From JAJEEA01 sp965116765 (GTDB lineage: Bacteria; Acidobacteriota; Vicinamibacteria; Vicinamibacterales; UBA8438): 64,000 nt of DNA. The stretch is from contig OZ220718.1 in NCBI GenBank assembly GCA_965116765.1, forward strand, positions 248,001 through 312,000, given 5' to 3'. Made by a program: the position numbers and the translations under genes. The first letter of the stretch is position 1. The number at the start of each line of letters is the position of its first letter. Below are positions 54,611 to 64,000 of this stretch, one piece after another. Below the pieces are notes generated by a model. It searched no databases and was not told the DNA's origin. It saw only the letters and a program-made list of their open reading frames with translations.

Positions 54611-57519
54611 ATGAGGGAAGCGCGGTGGGCGGGTATCGGGTTGTTGGTTCTGTTCGCCAGCTTGACTGCCTTCGGCGGAACGGCAACCGCGCAGCCGGAC
54701 GCCTGTCGTGTCGGGCAGGAACTGGATCCCGGAGATTACTGCACGGTCGACATTCCCGGCATCAACGTCGGTACGAATCGGTTCGTGGTCACTTCGGACG
54801 GCCGCGGCTGCTACGGCGGCATCTGCGCCGGCGGAGGCCTGAACCTCAACGGGTTCGAGGCAAGCAGGATATCTGGCACGTCACGCTGGCGGATAGATGC
54901 TGTGCCCGGCGGAGGGACCACCAACCGGCCGCCTCGCGCCACCGGTTCGGTTCCCGCGCAGACGTTGACGGTGGGCGGCGGATCGACATCGGTGAACGTG
55001 GCGCGGTATTTCACGGACCCTGACGGGGACCGGCTGACGTACACGGCGCGTTCGAGCCGGACTGGGGTCGTGAGGGCCTCTGTCTCGGGCAGCTCGGTGA
55101 CGCTGGCGCCGGTAGCGGCGGGAACGGCGACGGTCACCGTCACCGCGCGCGATCCTGATGGCGCGAGTGCCACGCAGTCCATTGCGGTGACGGTGGAGGA
55201 GGACGGAGGAACCAACCAGCCGCCTCGCGCCATCGGTTCGATCCCCGCGCAGACGCTGACGGTGGGCGGTGGATCGACGTCGGTGAACGTGGCGCGGTAC
55301 TTCACGGACCCTGACGGGGACCGGCTGACGTACACGGCGCGTTCGAGCCGGACTGGGGTCGTGAGGGCTACTGTCTCGGGCAGCACGGTGACGCTGGCGC
55401 CGGTGGCGGCGGGCACCACGGCGGTCGTCGTCACCGCCCGCGACCCGAACGGCGCGAGCGCGACGCAGGCGATCGCGGTGACGGTGCGGGCGCCCGGTGG
55501 CGGCGGCGGACGGCTCCCGGATCTGGATATCGATTTGGACGAGGTAGCTTCGCCGCGCGGCATCTGGTCGGACGGCGCGACAATGTGGGTCGCGGACCGG
55601 GTGGACAATAAGCTGTATGCCTATGTTCTGGCCACCGGAGCACGCGATGGGGACAAGGACATCGACACGCTCCGCGCCGCGGGGAACAACCGGCCGCGCG
55701 GCATCTGGTCGGACGGCGCGACGATATGGGTCGCGGACTGGACGCATGACAAGCTCTACGCCTATGTTCTGGCCACCGGAGCACGCGATGGGGACAAGGA
55801 CATCGACACACTCGACGCCGTGGGAAACACCAGCCCGGAAGGCATCTGGTCGGACGGCGCGACGATGTGGGTCGCGGACGGGGTCGACGACAAGCTCTAC
55901 GCCTATGTTCTGGCGACCGGAGCTCGCGATGGGGACAAAGACATCGACACACTCGACGCCGTGGGAAACACCAGGCCGGAAGGCATCTGGTCGGACGGCG
56001 CGACGATGTGGGTCGCGGACTGGATGGACCGCAAGCTCTACGCCTATGTTCTGGCTACCGGAGCGCGCGACCGGGACAAGGATTTCGACACGCTCGTCGC
56101 CGCGGGAAACACCACCGTGTCGGGCATCTGGTCGGACGGCGCGACGATGTGGGTCGCGGACTGGTCGGATAACAAGCTGTACGCCTATGCTCTACCGCGC
56201 GACGGCGGCGGGACCAACCGCCCGCCTCGGTCGGTCGGTTCGATCCCTGCACAGACGCTAAACGTGGGCAGCACCGCGCCGGTGAACGTCACGCGGTACT
56301 TCACGGACCCGGACGGCGACCCGCTGACGTACACGGCGCGTTCGAGTCGCATCGGCATAGTGACGGCTGCAGTGTCGGGCGGCTCGGTCACGCTGACGCC
56401 GGTAGCGGTAGGGACGGCGACGGTCAGCGTGATCGCCCGCGACCCAGGCGGAGAGAGCGCGACGCAGGCCATCTCGGTGACTGTGCAGCCCGGCGGGGGT
56501 GTCAACGGATTCACCGACGACCCGCTCGTGCCGGCCGTGACGCCGGTAAGAACAGTCCATTTCCGGGAGCTCCGGACGCGAATCGATGCGCTGCGAACGA
56601 CGGGGGGCCTGTCGGCGTACGCGTGGACGGACCCGGCGCTGACGCCGGGCGTCACCCGGGTCAGGAGCGCGCACCTGACAGGTTGCGGACCGCACTGAAT
56701 CAGGCGTACGCCGCTGCCGGCCAGCCGCGGCCGACCTACAGCGACGCGAGGGTCCGGGCCGGGACGACCCCCATCCGGGCCGTCCACGTCAACGAGCTGC
56801 GGGGCGCGGTGGTCGAGCTGGAGAACGCCGCCCCGACCGGCCTGATGCCGGACTTGGTGGTTGGGTCGCCGTCGGTCAGCGACAGCAGCCTCACGGGGGG
56901 GCAGTCGTTCACCCTGTCGGCCACCGTTCGCAACCGGGGCTCGGCCCGCTCCGCCGCGACCACGCTGCGCTACTACCGCTCGACCAACTCGACAATCTCC
57001 TCGAGCGATACGGCGGTCGGCAGCGATCGGGTTTCGGCTCTTGCAGCGGGTGCGCGCGGAGCAGAGTCGATCAGCCTGACGGCACCGAGCTCGGCGGGGA
57101 CCTACTACTACGGCGCGTGCGTCGAGCCGGTCGGCGATGAGAGCGATACCGACAACAACTGTTCGACCGGGGTGCGGGTGACCGTGGAATCGGGAGGAGG
57201 AGGAGACGCGCTCACGATCAGGATAACAAGCTGCAGTGGCGCTAGGGTGGCCGGAGGCGTCGTAAACGTCAGCATCGGGGGGACGGTCACGGCCCATAGG
57301 GCGCTGTCCTCGGTGACTGTCACCGCAACGGCAAATGGCCAATCCGTGGGCACGGAGTTCCTCTTTAACATGTGGGCGGGGCAGACGAAGAACTACCTCA
57401 TATTCGGCACGATCTCTACGGGCGCCTCCCGACTGACGTGTAGGGTCTCGGTTCGCGCCTCAACGGCAGGGGCGCCCGGTGAGTCGATCTCCGCTGCTGC
57501 AACAGGACCGGTTCGTTGA
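54611..57519 (+). pseudogene. Secreted Ig-like / propeller-repeat / CARDB protein, frameshifted
   Basis: Signal peptide (1-27), then a Cys-containing domain (ACRVGQELDPGDYCTVDIPG, GCYGGICAGGGLNLNG), two Ig/cadherin-like domains (FTDPDGDRLTYTARSSRTG), five 47-residue repeats (GIWSDGATMWVADW, KLYAYVLATGARDGDKDIDT) that would form a beta-propeller-like unit, a third Ig-like domain, and the VRTVHFRELRTRIDALR motif. At ~56681 one base is missing (ACAGGTTG where ACAGAGTTG would restore ELRTAL); the downstream frame continues with a CARDB-like domain (DLVVGSPSVSDSSLTGGQSF) and a terminal Ig-like part to 57519. As written the product stops at 56698. It follows the sigma-factor gene by 9 nt; AGGGA is its ribosome site. 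Confidence 0.8.
55559..56195 (+). repeat. Five 141-bp coding repeats
   Basis: GGCATCTGGTCGGACGGCGC recurs at 55559, 55700, 55841, 55982 and 56123, an exact 141-bp period, encoding the GIWSDGATMWVAD repeats. Confidence 0.9.
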
Positions 57520-57648
57520 GCAAGAAGGCAGTGCCCGCTGCCGATGCGCGCAGAAGGTCGGTACACACCGTCCTGACAGGGTTGCTGGCGATCGTGCGAT
57601 AGACGCGGGTTCAGGGGTATGCAAGGGGGCGATGCGAGGGGTTGTCCT

Positions 57649-60600
57649 GTGAAGGAAGCGACGTGGATGGTCGTCGTGCCGATCGCGCTGTTCGGCCAGC
57701 TCGCGGTCCTCGCCGGTACGGCCGCCGCGCAGTCGGATGCGTGTCGAGTCGGGCAGGAGTTGAGCCCGGGTGACTACTGTACGGTCGACATTCCCAACAT
57801 CTCGGTGGGAACCAACCGCTTCGAGGTCCGGTCGGATGGACGCGGCTGCTACGGAGGAATCTGCTCTGGCAACGCCATGAACCTAAACGGGTTCGAGGCG
57901 AGCAGGATAGACGGCACGTCGCGGTGGCGGATAGATGCGCTGCCCGGCGGAGGGACCACCAACCAGCCGCCTCGCGCCACCGGTTCGGTTCCCGCGCAGA
58001 CGCTGACGGTCGGCGGCGGATCGGCGGCGGTGAACGTGGCGCGGTACTTCACGGACCCTGACGGGGACCGGCTGACGCACACCGCTGGTTCGAGCCGCAC
58101 GGGCGTGGTGACGGCCTCCGTGTCGGGCAGCACGGTGACGCTCACTCCGGTTTCGGCCGGGACGGCGACGGTCACCGTCACCGCGCGCGATCCCGACGGC
58201 GCGAGCGCGACCCACGCCATCGCGGTAACGGTGAGGTCGTCGTCGACTGAGACATCCGACCGCGCGGTGCTGGAAGCGCTCTATGACGCGACGGGCGGCG
58301 CGAACTGGACGGACGACACGAACTGGAAGACGGCGGCTCCGCTGGACGAGTGGCACGGGGTAACCACCGACGCCGCCGGCCGGGTGACGGGTCTGGCACT
58401 CAGGTACAACGGTTTGGCCGGTCCGATTCCGCCAGCGCTGGGAGACCTGGTGAACCTCAGGACGCTGAACCTCGGCTACAACGAGCTGAGCGGAGCGATT
58501 CCGGTCGATCTGGGACGCCTGGTCAACCTCGAGACCTTGTCCGTTCTCGTGAACGAGTTGGCCGGCCCGATCCCGCGCGAACTGGGAGGGCTGGCGAAGC
58601 TGCAGACACTGCATCTCGGCTCGAACGGTTTGACCGGCGCGATTCCGAACGAGCTGGGAGACTTGGCGAACCTCCGGTCGCTGAACTTGGGCTACAACGA
58701 CCTGACGGGCGCAGTTCCGACGTGGTTGGGGCGTCTGGCGAAGCTCGAGAACCTGGATCTCGAAGCGAACGACTTGACCGGCTCGATCCCGCGCGAAGTG
58801 GCGAGTCTGGCAAGGCTGCGGAGCCTGAATCTCGGTTCGAACGGGTTGACCGGTCGGATTCCGGCGTGGTTGGGGAACCTGGTTCAGCTTCGCGATCTGG
58901 GCCTGGATACGAATGCCTGGACCGGCCCGATTCCGGTCGAGCTCGGCCGCCTGACCAACCTGCGAAGCCTGCGGCTGGGCTGGAACGACACCCTGACCGG
59001 TCCAATCCCCACGTGGCTGGAGGGTCTGGTCGACCTCCGCTGGTTGTCGCTGGCCGGAAATGCCTTGACGGGCCCGATTCCGGTCGAGCTGGGGAGTCTG
59101 GCGAATCTCGATTTTCTGGACCTCCTAGGGAACGCTCTGACCGGTCCGATTCCCGTCGAACTTGGCGGTCTGGCGAACCTGACGTATCTGCGCGTTTCCG
59201 ACAACGCGCTGACTGGCCCGATTCCCGTCGCGTTGGGTAATCTCACGAATCTCGGGACGCTGGACCTGGCCGGGAACGCCCTGAGCGGCGCGATTCCACC
59301 GGAGTTGGGAAGCTTGTCGAATCTGGAGCGGCTGGACCTCTATGGGAACGCTCTCAACGGTGCGATTCCACCGGAATTGGGAAACTTGTCGAATCTGGAG
59401 CGGCTGGACCTCTATGGGAACGCTCTCAACGGTGCGATTCCACCGGAATTGGGAAACTTGTCGAATCTGGAGCGGCTGGACTTGTCGTACAACTGGGGCC
59501 TTTTGGGACCGCTCCCCGCCGGTCTGGACCAGTCGAGGCTGGAGGAGCTGGGTTTCTTCGTGACTCAAGCGTGTGCGCCTGCCGCGTGGCGGGATTGGCT
59601 CGAGACGATCGAGTTCTACGGGGCCCTGTGTGGAGCGGGAACGGACGCGACGATCGACCTCGCCGTCGTCTATACGCCGGCCGCGCGCGAGTGGGCGGGC
59701 GGCGCCGCCGCAGTCGAGGCGGCGATCGACCTCATGATCGCCGAGACCAACGAGGCCTACGCAGCGAGCGGGGTGCGGCAGCGCGTGGCGCTGGTGGGGC
59801 GGTCCGAGGTGCCGTACACCGAGGCCGACCCCGGGCTCGACATCGACCGCCTCGCGGACCCATCGGATGGCCACATGGACGAGGTGCACGCCCTGCGCGA
59901 CCGTACCGGCGCCGACCTCGTGCATCTGGTCTCTTTCGACTCCTACGTTTGCGGCATAGCGCAACTTGCCGGCGTCTTCGGAGTCACCAGCATCGACTGC
60001 GGCGGCATCACCTTCGCGCACGAGCTCGGCCACAACATGGGACTGCGCCATGACCGGTTCCAGGTCCAGTTGCTCGAAGACCGCGTGGGCTCGCACCCGG
60101 CGTACGGCTACGTGAACCAGCGGGTGTTCGACCCGGTGGCGCCGGAGTCGAGTCGCTGGACCACGATCATGTCGTATCTGCGGCACTGCCGCCTCGCCGA
60201 CGTCCCATGCTCGGTGTTGCCCCGCTTCTCGAATCCGCACCAGCGCTACGGCGGCGACCCGCTGGGCGTTCCCTTCGGTACGGGGTCGGGCGTCAGCGGT
60301 CCCTCGGACGCGGTGGCCGTCCTCGAGGCCATGGGACCCGCGGTGGCGGCCTGGAGAGACCGCCCCGACGATGCGGCCAACCGGCCGCCGGTGGCGGTGG
60401 GGACGTTGCCGGACCGCAGATTGCAGGCGGTGGGCGCCACCCTGGACGTGGACCTGTCGCGGGCGTTCACGGATCCCGACGGCGACGCGCTGACCTACAG
60501 CGCGGCGTCGGTCGCGCCGTGGGTGGTGCGGGCGGTCGCGGCGGGCCGCGTCGTGACGCTGACGGCAGTGAGCGAGGGTGCGACGACGGTCCGGGTGACG

Positions 60601-63012
60601 GCGACCGATGCGGGTGGACTGAGCGTGTCGCGATTGTTCTCGGCGACGGTGGAAGGGCCGGCCGACGCGGACCCGCAAGGTAGCGTGGAGTCGGATCGGG
60701 CGGCGCTCGAGGCGCTCTACGACGCCACCAGCGGCCCGGACTGGACGGACAGCACGAGTTGGAAGACATCGGCGCCGCTGGGCGAGTGGTACGGCGTGAC
60801 GACCGACGCCGACGGTCGGGTCACGGAGCTGGATCTGTACGACAACGGCCTGGAGGGTTTCGTCGCCCCGGCGTTGGGAACCCTGGGGAACCTGGAGTCG
60901 CTGTCTCTCGGCCGGAACGACTTGACCGGGCCGATTCCGGCGAGCTTGGGGAATCTGGCCCGACTTCGACAGCTGAACCTCTCCGGACGCTTGGATACAG
61001 CGGGCTTGACCGGCCCGATCCCGGCCACACTGGGCAGCCTGACGAGCCTGGATTCGCTGTTCCTCCACGAGAACGACCTGAGTGGTCCGATCCCGGTCGA
61101 GCTCGGGAGATTGACGAGCCTGGAGCGGTTGGACCTCGGCGGGAACGCCCTGACCGGGCCGATTCCAGAGAGCTTGGGGAATCTGGCGCAACTCAGGGGG
61201 CTGCGCCTCCGTTGGAACGAGTTGACGGGCGAGATCCCTGGTGCCCTCGGAGCTCTGACGAACCTCGAGCGGCTGTCGCTCACAGGGAACAGACTGGCGG
61301 GTGCGATCCCGAGGCAACTCGGAAACCTGGCGGGCCTCGAGACGCTGGAGCTCGGCGGGAACGACTTGACCGGCCGGATTCCGCGCGAGCTGGGCAGCCT
61401 GGCGAGTCTCCGCACGCTGGACGTCTCCCTCAACGACCTGTCGGGGCCGATCCCCACCTCGCTTGGAAACCTGGCGAGCCTCGAGAGGCTCGACCTGTCC
61501 TATGCGTGGGGTCTGTCGGGGCCGCTTCCGGCCGGCTTGGAGCAGTCGGCTCTCGGCGAGCTGGATGTTCTCGTCACCGGGACGTGCGCTCCGGCCGCTT
61601 GGCGGGAATGGCTGGCGACCATCGAGTTCCTGGGGCCGCTGTGCGGGTCGGACAGGGACGTGACGATCGACGTCGTAGTTGCCTACACGCCAGCGGCGCG
61701 GGAGGCGGCGGGCGGGGCCGCCGCGATCGAGGCGGAGATCGACCTCATGATCGCCGAGACCAACGAGGCCTACGCGGCGAGCGGGGTGCGCCAGCGCGTG
61801 GCGCTGACGGGCCGTTCGGAGGTGCCGTACGCCGAGACGTTCGGCTTGCGCGATGTCTACCAGCTCGCGGATCCGGAGGACGGCGAGCTTGACGAGGTGC
61901 ACGCCCTGCTCGATCGGACCGGCGCCGACGTTGCGCACCTGATCGTCGGCCGTCCATACAACGTCTGCGGCATCGCTTTCCTCCCCGGGCTCGGCTGGCC
62001 CGGCGCCTTCGGCATCACCCGCCGGGACTGCGGCGGCATCGTCTTCGCGCACGAGCTCGGCCACAACATGGGCCTGAGTCACGACCGTTTCCAGGTGCAG
62101 GTGAACCAAGGCGGCGTGTTCTCGCACCCCGGATACGGCTACGTGAACCAGCGGATGTTCGAGTCGGGCGCCCCGCCCTCCACCCGCTGGACGACGATCA
62201 TGGCCTACGAGGTCCATTGCGGGCTGGCCGACGCTTGGTGCGCACCGCTGTTGCGGTTCTCGAATCCGCTCCAGCGCCACGACGGCGACCCCCTGGGCGT
62301 CGCGCACGGAGCCGGGTCCGGCGTGACCGGCGCGGCGGACGCGGTTGCCGTTCTCAACGCCACGGGTCGCGCGGCGGCGGCGTGGGGGGATCAGCCGCCG
62401 CGGGCCAACCGGGCCCCGGTGGCGGTGGGCACCCTGCCCGACCGGCGGCTGGGGCTCGACGGCAGGCTGACAGTGGACGTGTCGCAAGCGTTCGACGACC
62501 CCGACGGCGACGCGCTGACCTACGGGGCTTCGTCGTCGTCGGCGAACGTCGTGACGGTGAGGGCGGCCGGCGGCCGCGTCACGCTGACCGCGGTGGGCCG
62601 GGGCACGGCGGCGATCCGGGTGACCGCGACGGACCCCGGCGGCCTGAGCGCCTCCCAGTCGTTCCGGGTGACGGTCGAGGCCGCCCCGGCTCCGTTCACC
62701 GACGACCCCATCAGGCCCGGGGTGACGCCGATCAGGGCGATCCACTTCACGGAGCTCCGGACGCGAATCGACGCCCTGCGGTCGGCGGCGGGACTGGGCC
62801 GGTTCCGCTGGACGGACCCGGTGCTCAGGGCGGGCGTGACGCGGGTCAGGCTCGTGCATCTGCTGGAACTGCGGGCGGCGCTCTCCGCGGTGTACGCGGC
62901 GGCGGGGCGGCCGGCGCCGCGCTGGAGCGACACGGTGGCGGCCGGGGGGGCGACCCCGATCCGCGCGGTGCACGTGACGGAGCTGCGCGTCTCCGTGATA
63001 GCGCTGGAATGA
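57649..63012 (+). CDS. Secreted protein with two LRR - metzincin protease - Ig modules
   Basis: A 1787-residue secreted protein. Signal peptide (1-28) and a Cys domain (DACRVGQELSPGDYCTVDIP) shared with the gene at 54611, one Ig-like domain (~115-200), LRR block 1 (~204-640, plant-type NLxGxIPxELG repeats), protease 1 with HELGHNMGLRH (791-801), an Ig-like domain, LRR block 2 (~1013-1330), protease 2 with HELGHNMGLSH (1468-1478), a third Ig-like domain and a C-terminal TPIRAIHFTELRTRIDALR region. HExxHxxGxxH is the zinc signature of metzincins (reprolysin-like M12). GTG 57649 is chosen because GAGGGG precedes it and the N-terminus then matches its paralogue; ATG at 57619 is possible. A secreted protein-recognising protease is the likely role. 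Confidence 0.85.
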   Translation: MKEATWMVVVPIALFGQLAVLAGTAAAQSDACRVGQELSPGDYCTVDIPNISVGTNRFEVRSDGRGCYGGICSGNAMNLNGFEASRIDGTSRWRIDALPGGGTTNQPPRATGSVPAQTLTVGGGSAAVNVARYFTDPDGDRLTHTAGSSRTGVVTASVSGSTVTLTPVSAGTATVTVTARDPDGASATHAIAVTVRSSSTETSDRAVLEALYDATGGANWTDDTNWKTAAPLDEWHGVTTDAAGRVTGLALRYNGLAGPIPPALGDLVNLRTLNLGYNELSGAIPVDLGRLVNLETLSVLVNELAGPIPRELGGLAKLQTLHLGSNGLTGAIPNELGDLANLRSLNLGYNDLTGAVPTWLGRLAKLENLDLEANDLTGSIPREVASLARLRSLNLGSNGLTGRIPAWLGNLVQLRDLGLDTNAWTGPIPVELGRLTNLRSLRLGWNDTLTGPIPTWLEGLVDLRWLSLAGNALTGPIPVELGSLANLDFLDLLGNALTGPIPVELGGLANLTYLRVSDNALTGPIPVALGNLTNLGTLDLAGNALSGAIPPELGSLSNLERLDLYGNALNGAIPPELGNLSNLERLDLYGNALNGAIPPELGNLSNLERLDLSYNWGLLGPLPAGLDQSRLEELGFFVTQACAPAAWRDWLETIEFYGALCGAGTDATIDLAVVYTPAAREWAGGAAAVEAAIDLMIAETNEAYAASGVRQRVALVGRSEVPYTEADPGLDIDRLADPSDGHMDEVHALRDRTGADLVHLVSFDSYVCGIAQLAGVFGVTSIDCGGITFAHELGHNMGLRHDRFQVQLLEDRVGSHPAYGYVNQRVFDPVAPESSRWTTIMSYLRHCRLADVPCSVLPRFSNPHQRYGGDPLGVPFGTGSGVSGPSDAVAVLEAMGPAVAAWRDRPDDAANRPPVAVGTLPDRRLQAVGATLDVDLSRAFTDPDGDALTYSAASVAPWVVRAVAAGRVVTLTAVSEGATTVRVTATDAGGLSVSRLFSATVEGPADADPQGSVESDRAALEALYDATSGPDWTDSTSWKTSAPLGEWYGVTTDADGRVTELDLYDNGLEGFVAPALGTLGNLESLSLGRNDLTGPIPASLGNLARLRQLNLSGRLDTAGLTGPIPATLGSLTSLDSLFLHENDLSGPIPVELGRLTSLERLDLGGNALTGPIPESLGNLAQLRGLRLRWNELTGEIPGALGALTNLERLSLTGNRLAGAIPRQLGNLAGLETLELGGNDLTGRIPRELGSLASLRTLDVSLNDLSGPIPTSLGNLASLERLDLSYAWGLSGPLPAGLEQSALGELDVLVTGTCAPAAWREWLATIEFLGPLCGSDRDVTIDVVVAYTPAAREAAGGAAAIEAEIDLMIAETNEAYAASGVRQRVALTGRSEVPYAETFGLRDVYQLADPEDGELDEVHALLDRTGADVAHLIVGRPYNVCGIAFLPGLGWPGAFGITRRDCGGIVFAHELGHNMGLSHDRFQVQVNQGGVFSHPGYGYVNQRMFESGAPPSTRWTTIMAYEVHCGLADAWCAPLLRFSNPLQRHDGDPLGVAHGAGSGVTGAADAVAVLNATGRAAAAWGDQPPRANRAPVAVGTLPDRRLGLDGRLTVDVSQAFDDPDGDALTYGASSSSANVVTVRAAGGRVTLTAVGRGTAAIRVTATDPGGLSASQSFRVTVEAAPAPFTDDPIRPGVTPIRAIHFTELRTRIDALRSAAGLGRFRWTDPVLRAGVTRVRLVHLLELRAALSAVYAAAGRPAPRWSDTVAAGGATPIRAVHVTELRVSVIALE
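59313..59480 (+). repeat. Identical 72-bp LRR-coding repeats
   Basis: 59313-59384 and 59385-59456 are identical, and the next 24 bases start a third copy. Each encodes one 24-residue LRR (LSNLERLDLYGNALNGAIPP). Confidence 0.9.
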
Positions 63013-63354
63013 CGCGGTTCCCGCGCGGCCGGAAGCCGCGTTGGTGACTCCGTCACGAAGCCGAAGCAACTTGCAGAAAGCGGAAGCAGCATGCTCAAAC
63101 AACAAAACGCTGCCGCGGTCGGTATTGTCTTCCGCCTGCGGGCGGCGCCGACAGCCGGTCAAAACGGGTGTGAAGGCGGTCGGGACTTCCGTCGAAACCG
63201 ACCGCTACCCAATCGGCCGTGACCTCGACGCCATGGGGTTGACCGGGTGATACGGTAGTGTCCGACTTCAATGTGAAAGCACCGTACGAGGGGACGCGCG
63301 ACCGATAGCTCTTCTGATACTGCGTCGCTAAACCCAAAGCTGAGGTAACCAGCC
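63013..63354. other. Intergenic region with a hairpin
   Basis: An inverted repeat GCGGTCGG/CCGACCGC (63176-63205, 14-nt loop) is present and may be the terminator of the LRR-protease gene. TTGACC at 63239-63244 could be a -35 but no good -10 follows at standard spacing. No gene was seen. Confidence 0.4.
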
Positions 63355-64000
63355 ATGCAAGTAGCCGCACGTTGGGCAGTAGTCGCGGCCGGTTGTTGTT
63401 TGCCCGCCATCGTGCAGGCCCAGCCCACGATCTGGCATGACGACTCGTTCACTGACTCGACGGGGCGGACTCTCCTGTACCGCCTCTGGGTCAGGAGCGA
63501 CTGGGAGCTAAGCGACCTGCGTGGCGTTCTTCTCTTCCTTCACGGCAATAGCAGTGGTACAGCCGAGGATCTCCGACAAAGGCAGTGGGGCTTGATCGAC
63601 GAGTCCCTTGACTTCGGTTTGGCGGTCGTCGTGCCAGCCTCCCCTTTCTCTTTGCCCGAGGACCTCTCGCTCGGCGAGAGAGGTCTGATCGGCCCCAGTG
63701 TCGGCGCCGACGGAACGCGTTTATGGGGTTCCAGCGATGCCCGGCTCATCCATGAGCTGCTGCAGAGCGGCCTCAATGAGCGGCTCGCCATCGACTACGA
63801 CAAGGTCGTCTTTTCGGGTGCTTCGCAGGGAACCTGCTTTCTGGCCAAATTCGTTGAGTACTACGGTGGCAGCTACGGCGGCGGTTTCCACGCTTGGTGC
63901 GGCTGCTTCTGGCTGGATTTCGACGGCGACGATTCCCACGACACGTATGCGGTCACCCCACCGTTCCTCGGGACGCCCTGGAGACCCACGTTCCAGTGGA
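63355..64000 (+). CDS. Secreted alpha/beta hydrolase (esterase/depolymerase-like), 3' end beyond window
   Basis: A frame open from ATG 63355 to the window end (215 codons visible). MQVAARWAVVAAGCCLPAIV is a signal peptide ending AQAQ. The mature part has the oxyanion segment GVLLFLHGNSSGTAEDLRQ and the nucleophile elbow GASQG (VVFSGASQGTCFLAKFVEYY), so it is a serine alpha/beta hydrolase resembling PHB-depolymerase/feruloyl-esterase-type secreted enzymes. Catalytic Asp and His would lie in the missing part. A Cys-rich turn (HAWCGCFWLDFDGDDSHD) with an Asp-rich loop may bind calcium. GAGG lies ~9 nt upstream. Substrate unknown. Confidence 0.75.
   Translation, partial: MQVAARWAVVAAGCCLPAIVQAQPTIWHDDSFTDSTGRTLLYRLWVRSDWELSDLRGVLLFLHGNSSGTAEDLRQRQWGLIDESLDFGLAVVVPASPFSLPEDLSLGERGLIGPSVGADGTRLWGSSDARLIHELLQSGLNERLAIDYDKVVFSGASQGTCFLAKFVEYYGGSYGGGFHAWCGCFWLDFDGDDSHDTYAVTPPFLGTPWRPTFQW

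Overview
This is a GC-rich bacterial window that most likely comes from an Acidobacteriota genome, probably class Vicinamibacteria. The inference rests on family content: an M56 peptidase fused to the acidobacterial TIGR03435 domain, a TIGR03436-type VWFA protein, two ADOP/MacB-like permeases (one with its PadR regulator), several DUF1592/DUF1552 and DUF1549-DUF1553/DUF1501 pairs, ankyrin-repeat exported proteins and an Uma2 protein. No rRNA, tRNA or CRISPR array was recognised, so taxonomy is inferred from protein families only.

Layout. 1-4.6 kb (minus): an Uma2 fragment, a TIG/OB-like protein and two tandemly duplicated formylglycine-generating-enzyme-like (FGE-like) secreted proteins, one of which is an FGE-FGE-VWA fusion. 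5-19.9 kb (mostly plus): two modules built from a di-CXXCH DUF1592 protein, a Tat-exported DUF1552 protein and a secreted ankyrin protein, in permuted order, with a metallo-beta-lactamase-fold protein and a PD-(D/E)XK AAA-ATPase-like gene on the other strand between them. 20-24.8 kb (minus): a two-gene ATPase operon whose second product carries 14 near-identical 43-residue TPR-like repeats; it is bounded by a hairpin on one side and, on the other, by an AT-rich promoter with an inverted-repeat operator next to a truncated PIN toxin gene. 25.2-30.4 kb: a small protein, DUF4126, a BlaI/M56 regulatory pair and a VWFA protein. 30.7-40 kb: an ADOP permease followed by a histidine-kinase remnant, a TlpA-like thioredoxin, an epoxide hydrolase, and a PadR-ADOP operon. 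39.7-43.2 kb: an exported MBL protein, a PQQ sugar dehydrogenase, and an iron group (BFD-type [2Fe-2S] protein, bacterioferritin, small membrane protein). 43.5-49 kb (minus): a TonB receptor, an acyltransferase and a DUF418 protein. 49.1-53.6 kb: a DUF1549/DUF1553 cytochrome and its DUF1501 partner, which is frameshifted. 54-63 kb: an ECF-type sigma factor followed by two large secreted paralogues, one a beta-propeller-like/CARDB protein (frameshifted) and one a 1787-residue protein with two consecutive [LRR - metzincin protease - Ig-like] modules. The window ends inside a secreted alpha/beta hydrolase.

Themes. Most genes act in the envelope: exported cytochrome-like proteins with Tat partners, an outer-membrane receptor, secreted proteases and adhesion-like proteins, and membrane transporters. 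Regulation appears local: BlaI, PadR, an ECF sigma factor, a possible iron operator, and several promoters whose -10 box sits a few bases from the start codon.

The most unusual signals are: the two-ATPase/TPR island; the twin LRR-metzincin protein; an ~85-bp REP-like palindromic element present four times, which supplies the stop codon of two genes and part of the N-terminus of a third; and tandem duplications of the 3' ends of three genes just beyond their stop codons.
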